Source of the DNA: Streptomyces kanamyceticus
GTDB taxonomy: Bacteria; Actinomycetota; Actinomycetes; Streptomycetales; Streptomycetaceae
DNA length: 64,000 nucleotides
Reading direction: 5' to 3'
Assembly (NCBI RefSeq): GCF_008704495.1
Contig: NZ_CP023699.1
Location: 3,658,001-3,722,000 of the forward strand
Shown: positions 1-7,874 of the stretch, one piece after another
Numbering within the stretch: position 1 is the stretch's first letter
How the letters are laid out: the number at the start of each line of letters is the position of its first letter
The notes under the pieces: generated by a model
What the model saw: only the letters and a program-made list of their open reading frames with translations
The model's database searches: none
Told to the model about the DNA's origin: nothing
Made by a program: the position numbers and the translations under genes

Positions 1-109
1 GACGCTGGTCGGTGGTGCCGGGCTGGACCTGGTCGCGGCGCCGCAGCACCGGGCCGAGCCGCTGCTCCTCGGGACGCTTCCTGCCCTCGGTGCCCTCAGG
101 GTTGCTCAT
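1..109 (-). CDS. LOG/TIGR00730-family Rossmann-fold protein, N-terminal fragment
   Basis: Only the first 36 codons lie in the window; the gene runs off the left edge. The start is ATG at 109, preceded by a strong GGAGGG ribosome site. The visible N-terminus (MSNPEGTEG..., then LGPVLRRRDQVQPGTTDQR) is charged and matches, from memory, the N-terminal extension of Streptomyces TIGR00730 (lysine decarboxylase-like, cytokinin-riboside phosphohydrolase fold) proteins, which often sit beside dapE. The catalytic PGGxGTxxE motif is outside the window, so the family call rests on the N-terminus and context. Bases 110-206 up to the dapE stop hold no gene. Confidence 0.6.
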   Translation of the reverse strand, partial: MSNPEGTEGRKRPEEQRLGPVLRRRDQVQPGTTDQR

Positions 110-206
110 CGTCTGCTCCCTCCATGCGTGCGTGAATCACAGCGTAGGTCTACGCGGGTTACGGCCGAGGGACGTCGGGATGTCCGGTTCAGCAGCCCCA
201 TCCGTG

Positions 207-1292
207 TCAGGCCGTCAGCCAGCCGCGCAGCCGCTCCTCCGCCTCCGGAATCCGCTTCGCCTCGACGCGCTCGTCGACCTTGTGGGCGAGCAGCGGGTTG
301 CCGGGGCTGTAGTTGACCGCGGGCACGCCGAGCCTGCTGAAGCGCGCCACGTCCGTCCAGCCGAACTTGGGGCGGGCCTCGCCGCCGACCGCCGCCACGA
401 AGGCGGCGGCGCCCGGGTGGGTCAGACCGGGGCGGGCCGCGCCCGTGTGGTCGTCGACGATGAACTCCTCGACGCCGCAGTCCGCGAAGTAGTCGCGCAC
501 GAAGGCGAGTGCCTCCTCCTCGCTGCGGTCAGGGGCGTAGCGGAAGTTGACGGTGACGGTGCACTCGTCGGGGATCACGTTGGTGGCGACGCCGCCCTCG
601 ATGCGGACGGCGTTGAGCCCCTCGTGGAACTGGAGGCCCTCCACGACCGGCTTGCGGGGCTCGTACGCGGCGAGCTTCGTCAGGATCGGCGTCGCGGCGT
701 GGATGGCGTTGGAGCCCATCCACGCGCGCGCGGAGTGCGCCCGCTCGCCCTTGGTCTTCAGGAGCACCCGCAGCGTGCCCTGGCAGCCGCCCTCGACCAG
801 GCCGTCGGTCGGCTCCAGGAGGATCGCGAAGTCACCGGCGAGCCAGTCGGGGTGGGCCTCGGCGACGTGCCCGAGGCCGTTCAGGTGCGCGGCCACCTCT
901 TCGTTGTCGTAGAAGACGAAGGTGAGGTCGCGGTTGGGCTCGGTCACCGTCTGCGCGATGCGCAGCTGGACGGCGACGCCCGACTTCATGTCGCAGGTGC
1001 CGCAGCCCCACAGGATGCCGTCGTCGTCCAGGCGCGAGGGCACGTTGTCCGCGATCGGCACCGTGTCGATGTGCCCGGCGAGGATGACCCGCTCCGCGCG
1101 GCCCAGGTTCGTACGGGCCACCACGTTGTTGCCGTGCCGGTCGACGGTGAGGTGCGGCAGGGCGCGCAGCGCCGTCTCGATGGCGTCGGCGAGCCCCTTC
1201 TCGGACCCGCTCGGGGACGGGAAGTCGACCAGCCTCGCGGTCAGCTCCGCGGCGTCCAACGTGAGGTCAAGCGGCGTATCGGTCATGCTCAC
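207..1292 (-). CDS. dapE: Succinyl-diaminopimelate desuccinylase
   Basis: Zn-dependent M20-family amidohydrolase that removes succinate from N-succinyl-LL-diaminopimelate, giving LL-DAP for lysine and peptidoglycan synthesis in the cytoplasm. Visible motifs in the 361 residues are GHIDTVP (metal His74, Asp76), the bridging Asp101 in GTCDMKSG, catalytic/metal Glu131-Glu132 in YDNEE, Glu160 in LEPTD, and a C-terminal metal His near 337. Length is normal for actinobacterial DapE. The GTG at 1292 and the ATG at 1286 are both possible starts; an AGGG lies 11 bases before the ATG and about 5 before the GTG, so the start is uncertain by two residues. dapC, also in the succinylase pathway, lies 2 kb away. 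Confidence 0.93.
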   Translation of the reverse strand: MSMTDTPLDLTLDAAELTARLVDFPSPSGSEKGLADAIETALRALPHLTVDRHGNNVVARTNLGRAERVILAGHIDTVPIADNVPSRLDDDGILWGCGTCDMKSGVAVQLRIAQTVTEPNRDLTFVFYDNEEVAAHLNGLGHVAEAHPDWLAGDFAILLEPTDGLVEGGCQGTLRVLLKTKGERAHSARAWMGSNAIHAATPILTKLAAYEPRKPVVEGLQFHEGLNAVRIEGGVATNVIPDECTVTVNFRYAPDRSEEEALAFVRDYFADCGVEEFIVDDHTGAARPGLTHPGAAAFVAAVGGEARPKFGWTDVARFSRLGVPAVNYSPGNPLLAHKVDERVEAKRIPEAEERLRGWLTA

Positions 1293-1366
1293 GACCCTAA
1301 CTCCACAGGCCCCCGCGACCGCTCGCCGGACTCCGGCACCTCCCGGAACTCCAGTACCTTGGACGC

Positions 1367-2335
1367 GTGCCTGAGCCCCCCACTCCCCTCCGGCGCGGCC
1401 GTCCCGCGCGCCTCGGGACCGCGCTCGCCGTGCTGCTCGCCGTCGCGGCTTATGTGGCGGTGCAGTACGTGTACGGGGGCAAGCCGGAGCCGCGGTGCAC
1501 GGTGGTGTCGGGCAACGGCGACGGCGCTTCGTACACGTTCACGGCCGAGCAGGCGCGCAACGCCTCGACGGTCGCCGTGGTCGGCACCTCGCGCGGCATG
1601 CCCGAGCGGGCGGTGACCATCGCCCTGGCGACCGCGCTGCAGGAGTCGGGCCTCCACAACCTCGGCCGCGGCGACCGCGATTCGCTCGGCCTCTTCCAGC
1701 AGCGGCCCTCGCAGGGCTGGGGCGACGAGCGGCAGATCATGGACCCGGCGTACGCGTCGGCCCGCTTCTACGCCCATCTCGCCGAAGTCCCCGGCTACTC
1801 ACGGCTGCCCCTCACGGTCGCCGCGCAGCGCGTGCAGCGCAGCGGCTATCCGCAGGCGTACGCCAAGCACGAGCCGGACGCGGCGCTGCTGGCCGCCGCG
1901 CTGACCGGCCGTGCGCCCGCCACCCTCAGCTGCGAGGGCAGGCCGGGACCGGATCCGGGCGGTGCGGCGAAGGTGCGGGCCGCGCTGGTCCGCGACTTCG
2001 GCCGCGCGGTGCGCCCTGCCGACACCGGGGGCCGCACGGTCTCCGTGCCGGTGGCATCGGCGGCGACGACGGCGGCGGACGGCGGCGCCCCCGCGCGCGG
2101 CTGGGAGCTGGCGCACTGGGCGGTGGCCCAGTCCTCCGCGCTTGGCATCGAGCGGGTCTCCTACGCGGGACGCGAGTGGCGCGCGAGGGACGGCGGGGAC
2201 TCAGGGGGTTCAGGAGGTTCGGGGGGCTCCGGGGACGGCGCCGGGCAGTGGCACAGGACCGCGAAAGACCGCGGAAACGGCGCCGCGGGGCCCGCGCGGG
2301 ACACGGCCGAAGTCCGAATCGTCACTGGGCAGTAG
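1367..2335 (+). CDS. Membrane-anchored protein with lytic-transglycosylase-like fold
   Basis: Protein of 322 residues with a cytoplasmic RRGRPAR stretch and one N-terminal membrane segment (about residues 15-35), then an exported domain. Residues about 85-130 (ALQESGLHNLG...DSLGLFQQRPSQGWG) carry the E-S-G-x-x-N and G-L-F-Q-Q-R pattern of lysozyme-like/soluble transglycosylase folds, with Glu in ALQES as candidate acid. Residues 270-300 are Gly/Ser-rich, followed by a short tail. From memory, Streptomyces homologues are often labelled heavy metal transporter, but nothing in the sequence supports that. Start is GTG 1367 with a weak ribosome site; it diverges from dapE across only 74 bases. The enzymatic role is inferred. 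Confidence 0.75.
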   Translation: MPEPPTPLRRGRPARLGTALAVLLAVAAYVAVQYVYGGKPEPRCTVVSGNGDGASYTFTAEQARNASTVAVVGTSRGMPERAVTIALATALQESGLHNLGRGDRDSLGLFQQRPSQGWGDERQIMDPAYASARFYAHLAEVPGYSRLPLTVAAQRVQRSGYPQAYAKHEPDAALLAAALTGRAPATLSCEGRPGPDPGGAAKVRAALVRDFGRAVRPADTGGRTVSVPVASAATTAADGGAPARGWELAHWAVAQSSALGIERVSYAGREWRARDGGDSGGSGGSGGSGDGAGQWHRTAKDRGNGAAGPARDTAEVRIVTGQ

Positions 2336-2422
2336 TACGGCGGGTCACTCGATCGGGGCACGGCGATCATCCGACACCGACACCTCTCCCGGATTCACCC
2401 CGCCCCTCCCCCGTACCCCCCA

Positions 2423-2446
2423 AATCCCTTGAGAACAAAGGGGATT
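2423..2446. other. Short inverted repeat (AATCCC/GGGATT)
   Basis: Arms AATCCC at 2423-2428 and GGGATT at 2441-2446, extendable by two A-T pairs with one bulged G. The repeat lies between the upstream membrane-protein gene and the promoter/leader of the next gene. It could be a weak terminator or a protein-binding site; no T-run follows. Confidence 0.3.
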
Positions 2447-2478
2447 AAGGATTCCGCGCCGATTCGGAGCGCAGGGCG

Positions 2479-2507
2479 TTTGCCCGTTTTTATCCGCAGC
2501 CGATAAT
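2479..2507 (+). promoter_or_regulatory. Candidate housekeeping promoter of the structured leader
   Basis: TTTGCC at 2479-2484 and GATAAT at 2502-2507, spaced 17 bases, resemble a sigma-HrdB -35/-10 pair with an unusually good -10. Transcription would begin near 2513, giving a leader of about 148 bases. The -10 overlaps a palindrome with arms TAATGCG (2504-2510) and CGCATTA (2512-2518), which could be a repressor site or part of the RNA. Confidence 0.45.
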
Positions 2508-2512
2508 GCGAC

Positions 2513-2660
2513 GCATTACCAACTCTTTACGTTGGGCCACCGCAACCTTCGCGGACTTCGAGCGGTAGTCACTGCGTCCGATCGCCGGAACCCATCCGGC
2601 GGGCAGCCGGAGCAGAACCGGCCGGACAACCCAACGTTCTCTCCCGTCTGAAGGAGCATC
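2513..2660 (+). ncRNA. Structured 5' leader, riboswitch candidate (possibly c-di-AMP/ydaO type)
   Basis: The leader can fold into a closed multi-branch domain. An 8-bp closing stem pairs ACGTTGGG (2529-2536) with CCCAACGT (2630-2637). Inside are a 5-bp hairpin 2562-2566/2571-2575, a 7-bp hairpin CGCCGGA (2583-2589) with TCCGGCG (2595-2601) closing loop ACCCA, and a 5-bp hairpin GCCGG (2606-2610) with CCGGC (2618-2622). The 5' strand of the closing stem can instead pair with CCAAC (2519-2523), so two exclusive folds share one strand. The AAGGAG ribosome site begins about 13 bases after the domain. Actinobacterial ydaO riboswitches precede cell-wall genes and contain GGAACCCA-like loops, so that family is my first guess, unverified. 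Confidence 0.5.
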
Positions 2661-3104
2661 ATGTCCCTCCCCCTGACCCGCCGGATCGCCCGTGCCGCGC
2701 TGCTCGGCGCAGCCGGTGCAGCTGCCGCGGTCGGTGCGGCCGGCTCCGCAAGCGCCGCGGCCCTCCCGGCCGCCCCCGACCTGGGCGGTCTCACCGCCCT
2801 GGACGGTGCCAACCTGGGCAACACCGTCGACGGCGCCACCCAGAACGCCAGCAACCTCGCCGGTGAGACCGGCAGCAAGGCCGTCAAGAAGGCCGTTCCG
2901 ACCGCGGGCAAGGCCGTCGGCAAGGGCGCCAAGACCACGACCCCGGCCGCGCAGAAGGCCGCCGGTGACGTCGCGGGCAGCGCGGGCGAGGTGCTCGGCG
3001 ACACGGCGGGCACGGCCACCGACGGCGGCCTGCCCACCGACGCGGTCACCAAGGGCGGTCTGCCCACCGACCAGCTGCCGCTCAAGGGTCTGCCCCTCGG
3101 CTAG
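2661..3104 (+). CDS. Small secreted protein of unknown function
   Basis: Protein of 147 residues with a clear signal peptide: MSLPLTRRIARAALLGAAG, then an Ala-rich hydrophobic stretch ending near SASAAA (cleavage about residue 33). The mature part is about 110 residues, rich in Gly, Ala, Thr and Lys (repeated KAVxKA/GKAVGKGAK patterns), and ends with GGLPTDAV / GGLPTDQL repeats. No enzymatic motif and no Cys is visible. The AAGGAG ribosome site 7 bases before the ATG fixes the start. From memory, similar Streptomyces proteins carry an unfounded ATP-binding label. Expression is probably set by the structured leader upstream, and a strong hairpin follows the gene. Confidence 0.85.
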   Translation: MSLPLTRRIARAALLGAAGAAAAVGAAGSASAAALPAAPDLGGLTALDGANLGNTVDGATQNASNLAGETGSKAVKKAVPTAGKAVGKGAKTTTPAAQKAAGDVAGSAGEVLGDTAGTATDGGLPTDAVTKGGLPTDQLPLKGLPLG

Positions 3105-3129
3105 TCCCCGCACGCACGCGTACGGACGC

Positions 3130-3166
3130 GGGAAGGGCCCGGAGCCGATGGCTCCGGGCCCTTCCC
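3130..3166. terminator. Strong bidirectional hairpin terminator
   Basis: Perfect 17-bp stem, arms 3130-3146 and 3150-3166 with a GAT loop, G+C rich at its base. It sits between convergent genes (secreted protein on plus, dapC on minus), so it can serve both. Confidence 0.85.
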
Positions 3167-3185
3167 ATGCCCACAGGCGCGCGCC

Positions 3186-4280
3186 TCAGGCCAGCCGCGC
3201 GACCGCCTCCGCCACGCGCTCGTCCGTCGCCGTCAGGGCCACGCGCACGAAGCTCTCGCCCGCGGGCCCGTAGAAGTCGCCGGGCGCCACGAGGATGCCG
3301 AGCCGCGCGAGGTGCCCGACGGTCTCCCAGCAGGACTCGTCGCGGGTCGCCCACAGGTAGAGGCTCGCCTCGCTGTGCTCGATGCGGAAGCCGTGCTTCA
3401 GGAGCGCGTCGCGCAGGGACGCGCGCCGGGCCGCGTACCGCTCGCGCTGCGCGTGCACGTGCTCGTCGTCGCCGAGCGCCGCGACGACCGCCGCCTGCGT
3501 CGGCGCGGACGTCATCATGCCGCCGTGCTTGCGGATCTGCAGCAGATCGCCGAGCACGCCCGCGTCACCGGCGATGAACGCCGCGCGGTAGCCCGCCAGG
3601 TTGGACCGCTTGGAGAGCGAGTGGACGGCCACGATCCCCTCGTACGAACCGCCGCACACGTCCGGGTGCAGCACCGAGACCGGCGCCGCCTCCCAGCCGA
3701 GCTCCAGGTAGCACTCGTCGCTGACGAGCAGCACGCCGTGCTCGCGCGCCCAGGCGACCGTGCGGGTCAGCTCGTCCTTGGACAGGACGCGGCCGGTGGG
3801 GTTGGAGGGCGAGTTGAGCCAGAGGAGCTTGAGGCCGGTGGGGTCCAGCTGGGTCGGGTCGTCGTAGGCGACGTACTCCGCGCGGGCGAGGCGCGCCCCC
3901 ACCTCGTACGTCGGGTAGGCGAGCCGCGGGTAGGCGACCACGTCGCCCGGGCCGAGGCCCAGCTGCGTCGGGAGCCAGGCCACCAGTTCCTTGGAGCCCA
4001 CGACCGGCAGGACGTTGCGGTGGGTGATGTCCCGTGCGCCTAGGCGCCGTTCGCACCAGCCGGTGATCGCGTCGCGCAGCTCGGTGGTGCCCCACACCGT
4101 CGGATAGCCCGGCGAGTCCGCGGCCGCGACCAGTGCTTTCTGGATGAGCTCGGGCACCGGGTCGACCGGGGTGCCCACCGACAGGTCGACGATGCCGCCG
4201 GGGTGGGCGGCCGCCGTGGCCTTGTACGGCTCGAGCTTGTCCCAGGGGAAGGTGGGAAGGCGGTCGGAGACTACGGACAC
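3186..4280 (-). CDS. dapC: Succinyldiaminopimelate transaminase
   Basis: PLP-dependent class I/II aminotransferase of 364 residues converting N-succinyl-2-amino-6-oxopimelate to N-succinyl-LL-DAP, the step before DapE. Visible features are NSPSNPTG (Asn160), the PLP-binding Asp188 in VSDECY, Tyr191, the Schiff-base Lys224 in HSLSKRSN and the following GYR. GTG start at 4280 with GGGAG 7 bases upstream. It lies just downstream of fdxA on the same strand, an arrangement common in actinobacteria, but a strong hairpin (4348-4386) separates the two, so dapC may be transcribed partly independently. DapC is distinguished from other aminotransferases by this context and the actinobacterial sequence pattern. 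Confidence 0.9.
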   Translation of the reverse strand: MSVVSDRLPTFPWDKLEPYKATAAAHPGGIVDLSVGTPVDPVPELIQKALVAAADSPGYPTVWGTTELRDAITGWCERRLGARDITHRNVLPVVGSKELVAWLPTQLGLGPGDVVAYPRLAYPTYEVGARLARAEYVAYDDPTQLDPTGLKLLWLNSPSNPTGRVLSKDELTRTVAWAREHGVLLVSDECYLELGWEAAPVSVLHPDVCGGSYEGIVAVHSLSKRSNLAGYRAAFIAGDAGVLGDLLQIRKHGGMMTSAPTQAAVVAALGDDEHVHAQRERYAARRASLRDALLKHGFRIEHSEASLYLWATRDESCWETVGHLARLGILVAPGDFYGPAGESFVRVALTATDERVAEAVARLA

Positions 4281-4347
4281 GTGGTGACTCCCGTAATGCG
4301 TGTGGTGCGTAGGGCGCTTGTACGTCGCGTACGACGCTGTGCAAATG

Positions 4348-4386
4348 CCCCGGTCCCGTACGGCGGTGTGCCGTACGGGACCGGGG
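4348..4386. terminator. Hairpin between fdxA and dapC
   Basis: Perfect 17-bp stem, arms 4348-4364 and 4370-4386, loop GGTGT. On the minus strand it follows the fdxA stop by about 20 bases, so it probably ends or attenuates the fdxA transcript before dapC. Confidence 0.75.
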
Positions 4387-4406
4387 CGGCGCTCAGATTG
4401 CCGCTG

Positions 4407-4736
4407 CTAGCCCTGGTCCTGGTTCTGCGGCGGCAGGGCGGCGATGAAGGCGTGGTCGCGCTCGATCAGACCGAGCTTGCTCGCGCCACCGGGCGAACCG
4501 AGCTCGTCGAAGAACTCGACGTTCGCCTTGTAGTAGTCCTTCCACTCCTCAGGAGTGTCGTCCTCGTAGAAGATCGCCTCGACCGGGCAGACCGGTTCGC
4601 AGGCTCCGCAGTCGACGCATTCGTCCGGGTGGATGTACAAGGACCGGGAGCCCTCGTAAATGCAGTCGACCGGGCACTCCTCGATGCACGCCTTGTCCTT
4701 GACGTCGACACAAGGCTGCGCGATGACGTAGGTCAC
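4407..4736 (-). CDS. fdxA: 7Fe ferredoxin (3Fe-4S/4Fe-4S)
   Basis: Soluble electron carrier of 109 residues. Cysteines at 9, 17, 21, 25, 40, 43, 46 and 50 reproduce the Azotobacter FdI pattern shifted by one. By analogy C9, C17 and C50 hold the 3Fe-4S cluster and C21, C40, C43 and C46 the 4Fe-4S cluster. The C-terminal half (YYKANVEFF...LGLIERDHAFIAALP) is typical of actinobacterial FdxA. GTG start at 4736 with GAGGAGG about 9 bases upstream. It is divergent from the acetyltransferase gene at 4880. Likely partners are cytochromes P450 or other redox enzymes; none is encoded here. Confidence 0.93.
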   Translation of the reverse strand: MTYVIAQPCVDVKDKACIEECPVDCIYEGSRSLYIHPDECVDCGACEPVCPVEAIFYEDDTPEEWKDYYKANVEFFDELGSPGGASKLGLIERDHAFIAALPPQNQDQG

Positions 4737-4879
4737 GCTGTCGTTCCTCCTCGATACGGGCGTTGGCGGGCCGTCTTCAGGCTCCGCTCGCCTGGCGCGC
4801 GGGAGCGCGGCGTCGTCGATGCCCGCCCCTAGTATCTCCGTTCCCGGGCATGATCCGAACAGGAGGGGCGTACAGAGCT

Positions 4880-5881
4880 GTGGAATTCACTGCGGGCGGA
4901 CGGCTTGAGGTCCGAATCACCCCTGCTGACGTGGGTAAACGCGTCTCTGTTCGACGCGTGACCGGGGCCCTGGAGCCTGCCGGGAAGTTCACCGACACGG
5001 TGGGTGTTCTCACATCGTGGAACGACGGTGTGGTGCTCATCACACGACGGGACGGCGAGAGCGTCAGGATCGACGAGGGATCCCTCGTCGCCGGGAAGGT
5101 CGTTCCCGCGGCTCCGGCCCGCAGGCGGGGTCCCGCCGCCTCGTACGAGGAGCTGGCGCGGGTCAGCGCGCGGGCCTGGCGGCCCGTGGAGAGCGAGCGG
5201 CTCGGCGAGTGGGAGCTGCGGGCGGCGTCGGGGTTCACCCGGCGCGCCAACTCGGTGCTGCCGCTCGGCGATCCGGGCAGGCCCCTGGACGAGGCCCTGA
5301 CGCGGGTGCGCGACTGGTACGCGGCCCGGGAGCTGCCCGCGTACGTCCAGACCGCGACGGGCGCCGAGGGCACCCAGGAGCTGCTCTGCGCCGATCTGGA
5401 GGCACGCGGCTGGGAGCGCGAGGTGAGTGCCCGGTTGCACATCGGCGGGCTCGCCCCTGTCGGGGACCTGGACGCGGACGTGGCGCGCGTGGAACTCTCC
5501 CGGTCCTGTGACGAGGCGTGGCTGCGGCGGTACAAGAGGTTCGGCGTTCCCGGACCGCATGTGCTCAAGGTGCTGGCGAGCGGGCCCTCGGTGTGGTTCG
5601 CTTCCGTGCCCGGGAGCGGTGACTCCCCGGCCGCCATCGGGCGGTGCGTGGTGGACGGGCGCTGGGCCGGTTTCATGGCGGTCGAGGTGGACCCCGCGCA
5701 CCGGCGGCAGGGACTGGCCACCGCGGTGATGACCGCGCTGTCCCGACAGGCCCTCGCGGAGGGCGCGTCGGCGGCCTGGCTGCAGGTGGAGGATGACAAC
5801 GACGGTGCGCGGTCGCTGTACGACGGGATGGGCTTCGCGGCGCATCACGCGTACCACCACTACCGGTACGGGGCCGCCTGA
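4880..5881 (+). CDS. GNAT-family N-acetyltransferase with N-terminal beta domain
   Basis: Residues 1-75 form a beta-rich domain (RLEVRITPADVGKRVSVRR...TDTVGVLTSWNDGVVLITRRDGESVRIDEGSLVAGK). The C-terminal third is a GNAT fold with VDPAHRRQGLATAVMTAL as the acetyl-CoA pyrophosphate loop (R/Q-x-x-G-L/A) and a final LQVEDDNDGARSLYDGMGF motif. The substrate is unknown. The frame is open upstream to an ATG at 4850, but that ATG has no ribosome site. The GTG at 4880 follows AGGAGGGG (4861-4868) at a slightly long spacing and gives the N-terminus (V/M)EFTAGGRLEV usual for the family, so 4880 is preferred; 333 residues. Confidence 0.8.
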   Translation: MEFTAGGRLEVRITPADVGKRVSVRRVTGALEPAGKFTDTVGVLTSWNDGVVLITRRDGESVRIDEGSLVAGKVVPAAPARRRGPAASYEELARVSARAWRPVESERLGEWELRAASGFTRRANSVLPLGDPGRPLDEALTRVRDWYAARELPAYVQTATGAEGTQELLCADLEARGWEREVSARLHIGGLAPVGDLDADVARVELSRSCDEAWLRRYKRFGVPGPHVLKVLASGPSVWFASVPGSGDSPAAIGRCVVDGRWAGFMAVEVDPAHRRQGLATAVMTALSRQALAEGASAAWLQVEDDNDGARSLYDGMGFAAHHAYHHYRYGAA

Positions 5882-5894
5882 GCGGGTCCGGCGG

Positions 5895-5945
5895 GACGGG
5901 AACGCGGACGGGAACACGGTGGACGGGAACGCCGCGAACGGGAAC
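5895..5945 (+). repeat. Degenerate GACGGGAAC tandem repeats after the acetyltransferase stop
   Basis: GACGGGAAC occurs at 5895-5903, 5907-5915 and 5922-5930, with AACGGGAAC at 5937-5945, at spacings of 12, 15 and 15 bases. The array begins 14 bases after the stop codon and encodes nothing recognisable. It belongs to the set of short gene-boundary repeats in this window. Confidence 0.6.
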
Positions 5946-6069
5946 GCGGCGGACGCGAGGCCCCGGGCGTAACACCTCACGCGCGGGCGGCACGTGGGCA
6001 CGTAGCACACTGCACGAGAGCACGGCACGGGAAACAGCGCCCGTCGAGGGCATGAGACACGAGGCACGT

Positions 6070-6900
6070 ATGCACGCGGAGTCCGGCGAATGGCGGCGGC
6101 GGTTCGCCGAAGAGGCAAGGTCCGAACGGCCCGGTCTCGCGCCGCTGTGCCTGCTGATCGGCGCGGAGGCGGATCCCACCCTGGACGAGGCGGGCATCGA
6201 CGCCGCCGAGATCGAACTGGACCGCCTCGCCGGTCTGTTGCCGTTCGAACCCGGCGGCCCCCGGGCGTGGGCGGCCGCGCTCGCCGAACTCCTCGGCGGG
6301 CAGTGCGGGTTCGAGGGGACACCGGGCGACTACCAGCGCCTGGAGTCATCCCTCCTGCACGAGGTGCTGCGGCGCCGCAGGGGGCTGCCGATCCTGCTGT
6401 CCGTGGTGTGGATGGAGGTGGCGCGGCGCGCGGGCGCCCCCGTGTACGGCGTGGGCCTTCCGGGCCATTTCGTGGTCGGCTTCGGCCCCAAGGACGAGCA
6501 GGTGCTCGCCGATCCGTTCGACGGCGGACGGCTGCTGACCGGCGCGGACGCGGAGCTCCTGGTGGCCGGTACGACGGGCGGCGGGATCCAGCCCTCGATG
6601 CTGACGCCCGCCGATCCGCTGAACATCATCCAGCGCATCCTCAACAACATCCGCGCCTGGGCCGCCGCCCGCCCCGAGCGTTCTGACGTCGCGCTGTGGG
6701 CCCTCGAACTGTCCCTGCTGCTGCCCTCGCACCCGGCCAGGCTGCGCTACGAACGAGCCCAACTCCTCGTACAGCGCGGTGACTTCCTGGGCGGCGCGGA
6801 AGCCCTTGACGAGTACGCCGATGTGGTGACGACGGTCGAGCCGACCACCGCGGAGCGGGTCAGGCACCAGGCACGGGCCGCCCGCGCGATGCTCAACTGA
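6070..6900 (+). CDS. SirB1-family transglutaminase-like protein, copy 1
   Basis: Protein of 276 residues related to PF13369 (Transglut_core2, SirB1 family). The core reads YQRLESSLLHEVLRRRRGLPILLSVVWMEVARRAGAPVYGVGLPGHFVVGFG when split at its motifs: an N-terminal helix bundle, then LPGHF with the conserved His, and a TPR-like C-terminal helix region (RYERAQLLVQRGD...). No catalytic Cys is visible, so enzymatic activity is doubtful. The ATG at 6070 follows GAGG by 5 bases and aligns with the start of the neighbouring paralogue. The ATG at 6052 is in frame but its ribosome site is too close, so 6070 is chosen. The downstream gene at 6981 is a tandem duplicate. Confidence 0.8.
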   Translation: MHAESGEWRRRFAEEARSERPGLAPLCLLIGAEADPTLDEAGIDAAEIELDRLAGLLPFEPGGPRAWAAALAELLGGQCGFEGTPGDYQRLESSLLHEVLRRRRGLPILLSVVWMEVARRAGAPVYGVGLPGHFVVGFGPKDEQVLADPFDGGRLLTGADAELLVAGTTGGGIQPSMLTPADPLNIIQRILNNIRAWAAARPERSDVALWALELSLLLPSHPARLRYERAQLLVQRGDFLGGAEALDEYADVVTTVEPTTAERVRHQARAARAMLN

Positions 6901-6980
6901 CCCCCGCGCCACCCTTCGTACTGAGCCAGGACGGACACCGGACGGACGTATCGATCGGCCCGACCGGGCACCAGGGACGT

Positions 6981-7844
6981 ATGCACCCCCGAACCGCCCA
7001 GTGGCGGCGCCTGTTCGCGGACGAGGCCGGGTCCGAGCGGCCCGATCTCGCGCTGCTCTGCCTGCTGATCGGCACGGAGGCCGACCCCTCGCTCGACACG
7101 ACGGACCTCGACATGACGCGGCGCCTGCTCGACCGGCTTGCCGCACAGGTCGCACAGGCCGTGTCCGCGCGCGGGACCGGAGCCGCCGAAGACCCCCGCT
7201 CCTGGGCCCTCGCCGTGGCCGAACTCCTGGGCCAGCGCTACGGGTTCAAGGGCGGACCCGGCGTGTACCAGCGCCTGGAGTCCTCCCTCCTGCACGAGGT
7301 GCTCAGACGCCGCAGAGGGCTGCCGATCCTGCTCTCGGTGCTCTGGATGGAGGTGGCGCGGCGCGCGGGCGCCCCCGTGCACGGCGTGGCGCTGCCGGGG
7401 CACTTCGTGGTCGGCTTCGGGGGCGAGGGCGGCGGCGACGACCAGGTGCTCGCCGACGCCTTCTCCGGCGGCCGCGTGCTGAGCGCGACGGACGCGGCGC
7501 TGCTCGTCGCCGCGGCCACCGGGGCGCCGCTCGTGCCGTCGATGCTGCGGCCCGCGGGGACCCTGGACATCGTCCGGCGGATCCTGAACAACGTCCGCGC
7601 CTGGGCCGCGCCGCGGCCCGAACGCTCCGAGGTCTCCCTGTGGGCGATCGACCTCTCGCTGCTGCTGCCCGCGCCGAACGCCCGGCTGCACTACGAACGC
7701 GCCGAACTCCTGGTGCAGCGAGGGGACTACCTCAGGGGCGCGCGGGAGCTCGACACCTACGCCGACGCGGTCGCCGCCGAGGACGCGGCGACTGCGGACC
7801 GGGCCAGGCGGCAGGCGCACGGGGCGCGGGCGATGCTGAACTGA
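6981..7844 (+). CDS. SirB1-family transglutaminase-like protein, copy 2
   Basis: Protein of 287 residues, a tandem paralogue of the gene ending at 6900, with near-identical central motifs (GVYQRLESSLLHEV, RRGLPILLSV, WMEVARRAGAP, LPGHFVVGFG) and the same C-terminal ending RAMLN. It differs by a 12-residue insertion after the first helices (AQAVSARGTGAAEDP) and a Gly-rich loop (GGEGGGDD). Only 80 bases separate the copies, so they may be cotranscribed. As in copy 1 the catalytic Cys of true transglutaminases is not seen. Function is unknown; two diverged copies suggest subfunctionalisation or a heteromer. Confidence 0.8.
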   Translation: MHPRTAQWRRLFADEAGSERPDLALLCLLIGTEADPSLDTTDLDMTRRLLDRLAAQVAQAVSARGTGAAEDPRSWALAVAELLGQRYGFKGGPGVYQRLESSLLHEVLRRRRGLPILLSVLWMEVARRAGAPVHGVALPGHFVVGFGGEGGGDDQVLADAFSGGRVLSATDAALLVAAATGAPLVPSMLRPAGTLDIVRRILNNVRAWAAPRPERSEVSLWAIDLSLLLPAPNARLHYERAELLVQRGDYLRGARELDTYADAVAAEDAATADRARRQAHGARAMLN

Positions 7845-7874
7845 CCTGTCACGCGCGGGCGTTGGTGGCCCGGC

